9,443 bases of DNA, from contig DUZC01000064.1 of assembly GCA_013349735.1 (NCBI GenBank), positions 1-9,443 on the forward strand. Direction: 5' to 3'. A model generated the notes under the pieces. The model ran no database searches, was not told the DNA's origin, and was given only the letters and a program-made list of their open reading frames with translations. Positions 6,039-9,443 of the stretch are shown piece by piece. How positions within the stretch are numbered: the first letter of the stretch is position 1; each line of letters begins with the position of its first letter. The translations under genes were made by a program, and so were the position numbers. The DNA comes from Rhodospirillaceae bacterium. Lineage in GTDB: Bacteria > Pseudomonadota > Alphaproteobacteria > Rhodospirillales > Magnetospirillaceae.

Positions 6039-7754
6039 ATGTCAGGTTATTCTGTATCGGTGGCGCTCACCGGGAGCGGTGGCGCGGGGGCAATGACGGC
6101 AGGGCAAATATTGCTCGACGCGGCGTCCAAGGCGGGGTTTTACGGGTTGATGACGCGGTCCATGGGACCGCAGATCCGCGGGGGTGAAGCCGCGGCTTTG
6201 CTGCGGATATCAACCAAGCCCATCTCGTCTCTGGACGATCATTACGACCTGCTGGTGGCTTTCGACTGGGGCAATATCGCGCGCTTCGCGGCAGAACTGC
6301 CGCTGGCCGCCAATAGCTTGGTCCTGACCGACCCCGAACAGGGCGAAGTTCCGGAACCGATCGCCGTATTCGGTGCCAGAGCGGCCGAATTGCCGATGAA
6401 ATCGATTGCCAGCGGGATTCCCGGCGGCCGGGTCAATATGGTCGGACTGGGCGCGGCAGCCGTGCTGATTGGCTTGCCCTTGGACTCGATTCTTTCGGTA
6501 CTGACGGCCCAGTTGGGCCGTAAGGGCGAGGAAGTTCTTGCGGCAGCAACCGCCGCCCTTCGTGCCGGCGCCGAGGCTGCGGCCATACTTCCTTCGGTCA
6601 CCAAGCTGGGCACCGCGCCCAAAGACGGCGTCGTCCGCTGGAATATTAGCGGCAATGAAGCCGCCGGCTTGGGAGCGCTCAAGGGCGGCATCAAATTCGT
6701 CGCCGCCTACCCCATTACGCCCGGCACCGAGGTATTAGAGTGGCTGGCACCAGCTTTGGACAAGACCGGCGGTGCCCTGGTGCAGGCCGAGGACGAGCTG
6801 GCCTCGATCAACATGGTCATCGGCGGTTCTTTCGCCGGCATCCCCTCGGCGACAGCGACCTCCGGCCCCGGTCTGGCTCTGATGACCGAATCCCTTGGTT
6901 TGGCGGTTGCGTCCGAAACCCCTCTGGTGGTGGTGGATGTCATGCGCGGAGGTCCGTCTACCGGCATTCCGACGAAGTCTGAACAGTCGGATCTTAATAT
7001 TGCCGTTTATGGTTTGCATGGCGACGCCCCTCATCTGGTTGTCGCTCCCAACTCGATCAGTGACTGTCTCTATGCCACGCAATGGGCGGTTTATTTGGCC
7101 GAGGCGCTCCAGACACCGGCCATCGTGCTGTCGGATCAGGCCATGGGACAGGCCCGCGCTCTGATTGGAAAGCCGGCGGAGAGCCCCTATGTCGCCAAGC
7201 GACTGGTGGCGGAAGCCAATATCGAGAACTACAAGCGCTATGCCCTGACAGCCAGCGGTATTTCGCCCATGGCCATTCCCGGCACACCCGGCAACAATTA
7301 TGTCGCCGATGGCCTGGAGCATAACGAACGTGGCACGCCGTCCTCGCAAGCCAGCGACCATCAGTCGCAGCTGGACAAGCGGGCTCACAAGCTTGACGCT
7401 TTTGACTATGGTGATCTTTGGGCCGATATCGAAGGCGACGCCGAGATCGCGGTCGTCACTTGGGGCTCGGCAACCGGTCCGGTGCAGGAAGCTTTGCTGC
7501 GTGCCAAGGCCAAGGGCATCAATGCCAAGATGATCTCGCTTAGACTGATTTTGCCAATTCAACCGGCAAAAATGGCGGCAGCACTGAAAGGCGTGAAGAA
7601 AGTTCTGGTGGTGGAGCAAACCCACTCGGAACAATTCCATAAGTTCCTGCGGGCCCATTACGACCTGCCCAAGGACGTCGCTGTCATCAGCCAGCCTGGA
7701 CCGCTCCCCATCCGCCCCGCGGAAATCGTCAATCGTCTTGCCGCTTGGAAGTGA
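6039..7754 (+). CDS. korA: 2-oxoacid:ferredoxin oxidoreductase, fused gamma-alpha subunit (KorA)
   Basis: With KorB this enzyme catalyses reversible CoA-dependent oxidative decarboxylation of a 2-oxoacid, passing electrons to ferredoxin. The 571-residue protein is a fusion. Residues 1-185 are the gamma domain (TGSGGAGAMT at 11-20, SMGPQIRGGEAA at 41-52). Residues 200-440 are the alpha pyrimidine-binding domain (YPITPGTE at 224-231, EDELASINM at 251-259, TSGPG at 274-278, RGGPSTGIPTK at 303-313). The rest is the transketolase C-terminal-like domain (VVTWGSATG, LRLILPIQP). This layout, and the NNYVADGLEHNERGTP segment before the last domain, are typical of two-subunit KorAB enzymes assigned to 2-oxoglutarate; pyruvate or another 2-oxoacid cannot be excluded. 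GAGAGGGA lies just before the ATG. The korB start is five bases past the stop. No ferredoxin-domain (delta) subunit is in the window. Confidence 0.93.
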   Translation: MSGYSVSVALTGSGGAGAMTAGQILLDAASKAGFYGLMTRSMGPQIRGGEAAALLRISTKPISSLDDHYDLLVAFDWGNIARFAAELPLAANSLVLTDPEQGEVPEPIAVFGARAAELPMKSIASGIPGGRVNMVGLGAAAVLIGLPLDSILSVLTAQLGRKGEEVLAAATAALRAGAEAAAILPSVTKLGTAPKDGVVRWNISGNEAAGLGALKGGIKFVAAYPITPGTEVLEWLAPALDKTGGALVQAEDELASINMVIGGSFAGIPSATATSGPGLALMTESLGLAVASETPLVVVDVMRGGPSTGIPTKSEQSDLNIAVYGLHGDAPHLVVAPNSISDCLYATQWAVYLAEALQTPAIVLSDQAMGQARALIGKPAESPYVAKRLVAEANIENYKRYALTASGISPMAIPGTPGNNYVADGLEHNERGTPSSQASDHQSQLDKRAHKLDAFDYGDLWADIEGDAEIAVVTWGSATGPVQEALLRAKAKGINAKMISLRLILPIQPAKMAAALKGVKKVLVVEQTHSEQFHKFLRAHYDLPKDVAVISQPGPLPIRPAEIVNRLAAWK

Positions 7755-7759
7755 ATGCC

Positions 7760-8587
7760 ATGACCGTACAGACTCCTTTGACCCATCAAGACTTTAAATC
7801 CGACGTCAAGCCAATCTGGTGCCCAGGTTGTGGTGACTTCTCTGTCCTTTCGGCCGTAACGAAGGCTTTGGCCGAGTTGGGCCGCCCGCGCGAAGATATT
7901 GCCTTCATTTCCGGAATCGGCTGCTCCTCGCGCATTCCCGCCTACACCAAGGTATACGGATTTCACGGCGTTCATGGTCGTGCGTTGGCCATCGCGGCCG
8001 GCGTAAAATTGGCCCGCCCTGATCTGACTGTCTTGGCCGCCGGCGGTGACGGCGATGGCCTGTCCATCGGTGGCAACCACTTCATGCATGCCTGCCGCCG
8101 CAATGTCGATATGACTTATATCGTCATGGATAATCAGGTCTATGGCATGACCAAAGGACAGGCCTCGCCGACCACGGCGCCGGACTGGTGCAACAGCAAA
8201 CTGACCCCAGAGGGCACCGGGATTTCTCCGGTTGAACCCGTCCGGTTGGCCTTGGCTGCGGGTGCCAATTTCATTGCCCGCGGCTTTGCTGGGAACCCCA
8301 ACGAAGTGGCACGGTTGATCCTGGAAGGGATCAACCATCCCGGCTTCTCACTGATCCATGTTCTAAGTCCCTGTGTCACTTATCGGCCAGAGCAGCGCGA
8401 CTGGAAACAGGCTGTCCATGCGTCCGACGCGACACCCGCACAATTGATCGCCGAAGCCATGCATCGCCTGGCTTCCGATGACGGCTTCACCACCGGCGTC
8501 TTGTTTGCTGGCAACCGCCAGGCCTTCATGCCGCCCAGACGCAATCTGGCGACCATCGCTGACCTCGAAAGGAAATTTGCATCATGA
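7760..8587 (+). CDS. korB: 2-oxoacid:ferredoxin oxidoreductase, beta subunit (KorB)
   Basis: The TPP- and Fe-S-binding partner of KorA, 275 residues. The ATG at 7760 is preferred because GGAAG ends about eight bases upstream; a TTG at 7745 would overlap korA. WCPGCGD (20-26) and GIGCSS (53-58) carry Cys21, Cys24 and Cys55, and SPCVTY (203-208) carries Cys205. In this family the four matching cysteines bind the single [4Fe-4S] cluster near TPP, and all are present. The TPP-magnesium site is seen as GGDGDGLSIGGNH (95-107) and DNQVYGMTKGQ (124-134). HGVHGRALAIAAG (69-81) is also typical. Together with KorA it would form an alpha-beta dimer. The gene sits between korA and the ferritin-like gene, overlapping the latter by four bases, so all three should be translated from one mRNA. 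Confidence 0.94.
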   Translation: MTVQTPLTHQDFKSDVKPIWCPGCGDFSVLSAVTKALAELGRPREDIAFISGIGCSSRIPAYTKVYGFHGVHGRALAIAAGVKLARPDLTVLAAGGDGDGLSIGGNHFMHACRRNVDMTYIVMDNQVYGMTKGQASPTTAPDWCNSKLTPEGTGISPVEPVRLALAAGANFIARGFAGNPNEVARLILEGINHPGFSLIHVLSPCVTYRPEQRDWKQAVHASDATPAQLIAEAMHRLASDDGFTTGVLFAGNRQAFMPPRRNLATIADLERKFAS

Positions 8588-9087
8588 GTGAAGTTGCAGC
8601 CTTTCTGGCCCACGCTATCGCACTCGAGGCGGAAGCCGCCGAACGTTATGACGAACTGGCCGATGCCATGGCCGTACATAACAATGAGGCGGTCGCCGAG
8701 TTGTTCCGCAAGCTTGCTCATTTCTCGCGTTTGCATCATGCCGAGGTCAAAGAGCACGCCAAGGATATGGTCCTGCCCCAGTTGAAGCCCTGGGAATATC
8801 AGTGGCAGACGGCTGAAGGTCCGGAAGCGGCCCCAGTGGAGCGGACCCATTATCTGATGACCCCCTATCACTGCATCCATCTGGCTCTGCAGAACGAAAA
8901 GCGCGGCCATCAGTACTACGCGGATATCAGCTACAAAACCAATGACCCCGAGGTCAAACGGTTAGCCAAAGAGTTCGCCGACGAAGAAGCCGAGCATGTC
9001 GTGATGCTTGAGAAGTGGGCCGCCAATATTAAAGCGCCGGAACCCGATTGGGATATGGACCTTGATCCGCCAGTCGTCTCAGACTAA
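8584..9087 (+). CDS. Rubrerythrin/ferritin-like di-iron domain protein
   Basis: A soluble 167-residue protein with the four-helix ferritin-like fold of rubrerythrins but without the C-terminal rubredoxin (paired CxxC) domain; the only Cys is 97. Two ExxAxxxY-like motifs appear: Glu15-Ala18-Tyr22 and Glu105-Gly108-Tyr112. The last helix has an intact ExxH (Glu135, His138 in DEEAEHVVML). The matching ExxH of the second helix is not clear: FSRLHHAEV (47-55) has His51 and His52, but Ser48 and Arg49 stand where Glu is expected. Rubrerythrins reduce peroxide or manage iron, and this one could protect or supply the oxygen-sensitive Fe-S enzyme encoded before it (inference). Its ATG overlaps the korB stop (ATGA) and AAGGAAA lies eight bases upstream, indicating coupled translation. 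A strong terminator follows at 9114. Confidence 0.85.
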   Translation: MSEVAAFLAHAIALEAEAAERYDELADAMAVHNNEAVAELFRKLAHFSRLHHAEVKEHAKDMVLPQLKPWEYQWQTAEGPEAAPVERTHYLMTPYHCIHLALQNEKRGHQYYADISYKTNDPEVKRLAKEFADEEAEHVVMLEKWAANIKAPEPDWDMDLDPPVVSD

Positions 9088-9105
9088 AGAGACCAATTAG
9101 AAAAG

Positions 9106-9411
9106 TCACTCCGACGCCGGCCCTTGTGGCCGGCGTTTTTTTTCATCGGCCAGATGCTTTAATTTTAAAATCAGAATGAGACCCGCCAACAGTAATGTTG
9201 CCAGATTGGCAAGGATCACCGGCCAGGCGCGCAGCAAAAGGCCATAGACCAACCACAAGATTACCCCCGCACAAAAGGCGACGAACATGCCCAGTGAAAT
9301 ATCCTGGGTCGATTGGCTGCGCCAGGCCTTCAAAACCTGCGGCAGAAACGCCAAAGTGGTCAAAGTCCCCGCCAGCATCCCGATCCAATCGGCGACTGAA
9401 AATCCGATCAT
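9106..9411 (-). CDS. SemiSWEET-type sugar transporter (PQ-loop, MtN3 family)
   Basis: A small inner-membrane protein of 101 residues, the usual size for bacterial SemiSWEETs, which work as homodimers to let sugars cross the membrane down their gradient. Three membrane helices are visible at about 8-27, 41-60 and 64-84, with the PQ motif (Pro24-Gln25 in AFLPQVLKAW) in the first. Trp53 and Asn69 have the same 16-residue spacing as the sugar-contacting Trp48 and Asn64 of the Leptospira biflexa protein. A basic tail, DEKKRRPQGPASE, follows. AGGGTGAG lies eight or so bases before the ATG at 9411. The gene converges on the korAB operon, and its last codons are written in the hairpin DNA of that operon's terminator. 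Substrate cannot be told from the sequence. Confidence 0.9.
   Translation of the reverse strand: MIGFSVADWIGMLAGTLTTLAFLPQVLKAWRSQSTQDISLGMFVAFCAGVILWLVYGLLLRAWPVILANLATLLLAGLILILKLKHLADEKKRRPQGPASE
9114..9143 (+). terminator. Strong intrinsic terminator of the korA-korB-ferritin-like operon
   Basis: ACGCCGGCC (9114-9122) pairs perfectly with GGCCGGCGT (9128-9136) around a CTTGT loop, and eight Ts run from 9136 to 9143. It starts 26 bases after the last stop of the operon. It lies inside the 3' end of the convergent SemiSWEET gene, on whose strand the T-run is not next to the stem, so it should stop rightward transcription only. Confidence 0.92.
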
Positions 9412-9443
9412 AACGACTCACCCTCACGGAGAAGACACAGATC

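Noticed and set aside
6735..7658. 307-codon frame antisense to korA
   Set aside because: It is long only because third-position GC removes stops on the opposite strand; its composition is His/Gly/Arg-rich with no domain.
7658..8338. 226-codon frame antisense to korB
   Set aside because: Same explanation; KorB on the other strand has complete catalytic motifs.
8380..8910. 176-codon frame antisense to the korB end and ferritin-like gene
   Set aside because: It spans two well-supported genes on the other strand and has no recognisable motifs.

Overview
The window reads as a piece of chromosome from a GC-rich alphaproteobacterium, most likely a Rhodospirillales member of the Magnetospirillum/Rhodospirillum type. 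This rests on codon use, the strong third-position GC that opens long antisense reading frames, and the gene families present: a B12-controlled CbiM, a fused gamma-alpha 2-oxoacid:ferredoxin oxidoreductase, and an RhlE-type helicase with a basic tail. The genus is an inference. No insertion sequence, CRISPR array, tRNA, rRNA or phage gene is visible.

Left part (1-1903). On the minus strand lies the 5' part of cbiM, the membrane component of a cobalt ECF transporter, which runs off the left edge. It is preceded by a textbook cobalamin riboswitch (743-964) and a promoter (971-997) whose predicted start falls at the first riboswitch stem. Further right is an unrecognised 166-residue protein (1054-1554, minus). 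Upstream of that gene is a compact unit: a good minus-strand promoter, about 100 nt of non-coding sequence, and a very strong intrinsic terminator (1606-1633). This is either a small RNA or a transcription-attenuating leader for the unknown gene. A perfect 14-bp inverted repeat (1804-1838) follows, just before the next gene.

Middle part (1904-5748). A secreted SLT-type lytic transglycosylase (plus) converges on a two-gene minus-strand operon encoding an isochorismatase-fold (ISOC-type) hydrolase and an alpha/beta hydrolase. Divergent from that operon, with its own near-consensus promoter, is a DEAD-box RNA helicase with a long basic low-complexity tail that contains an in-frame hexanucleotide repeat.

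Right part (5749-9443). After a 290-bp leader region comes a tight operon, korA-korB-ferritin-like protein. KorA and KorB together make a 2-oxoacid (probably 2-oxoglutarate) oxidoreductase that is CoA-, TPP- and Fe-S-dependent. The third gene overlaps korB by four bases (ATGA) and encodes a rubrerythrin-like four-helix protein without a rubredoxin domain. The operon ends at a strong terminator whose DNA also encodes the C-terminal tail of a convergent SemiSWEET sugar transporter.

The items most worth a second look are the candidate small RNA or attenuator next to the unknown protein, and the KOR-ferritin-like coupling with its apparently altered di-iron motif. Neither can be called a new system from sequence alone.
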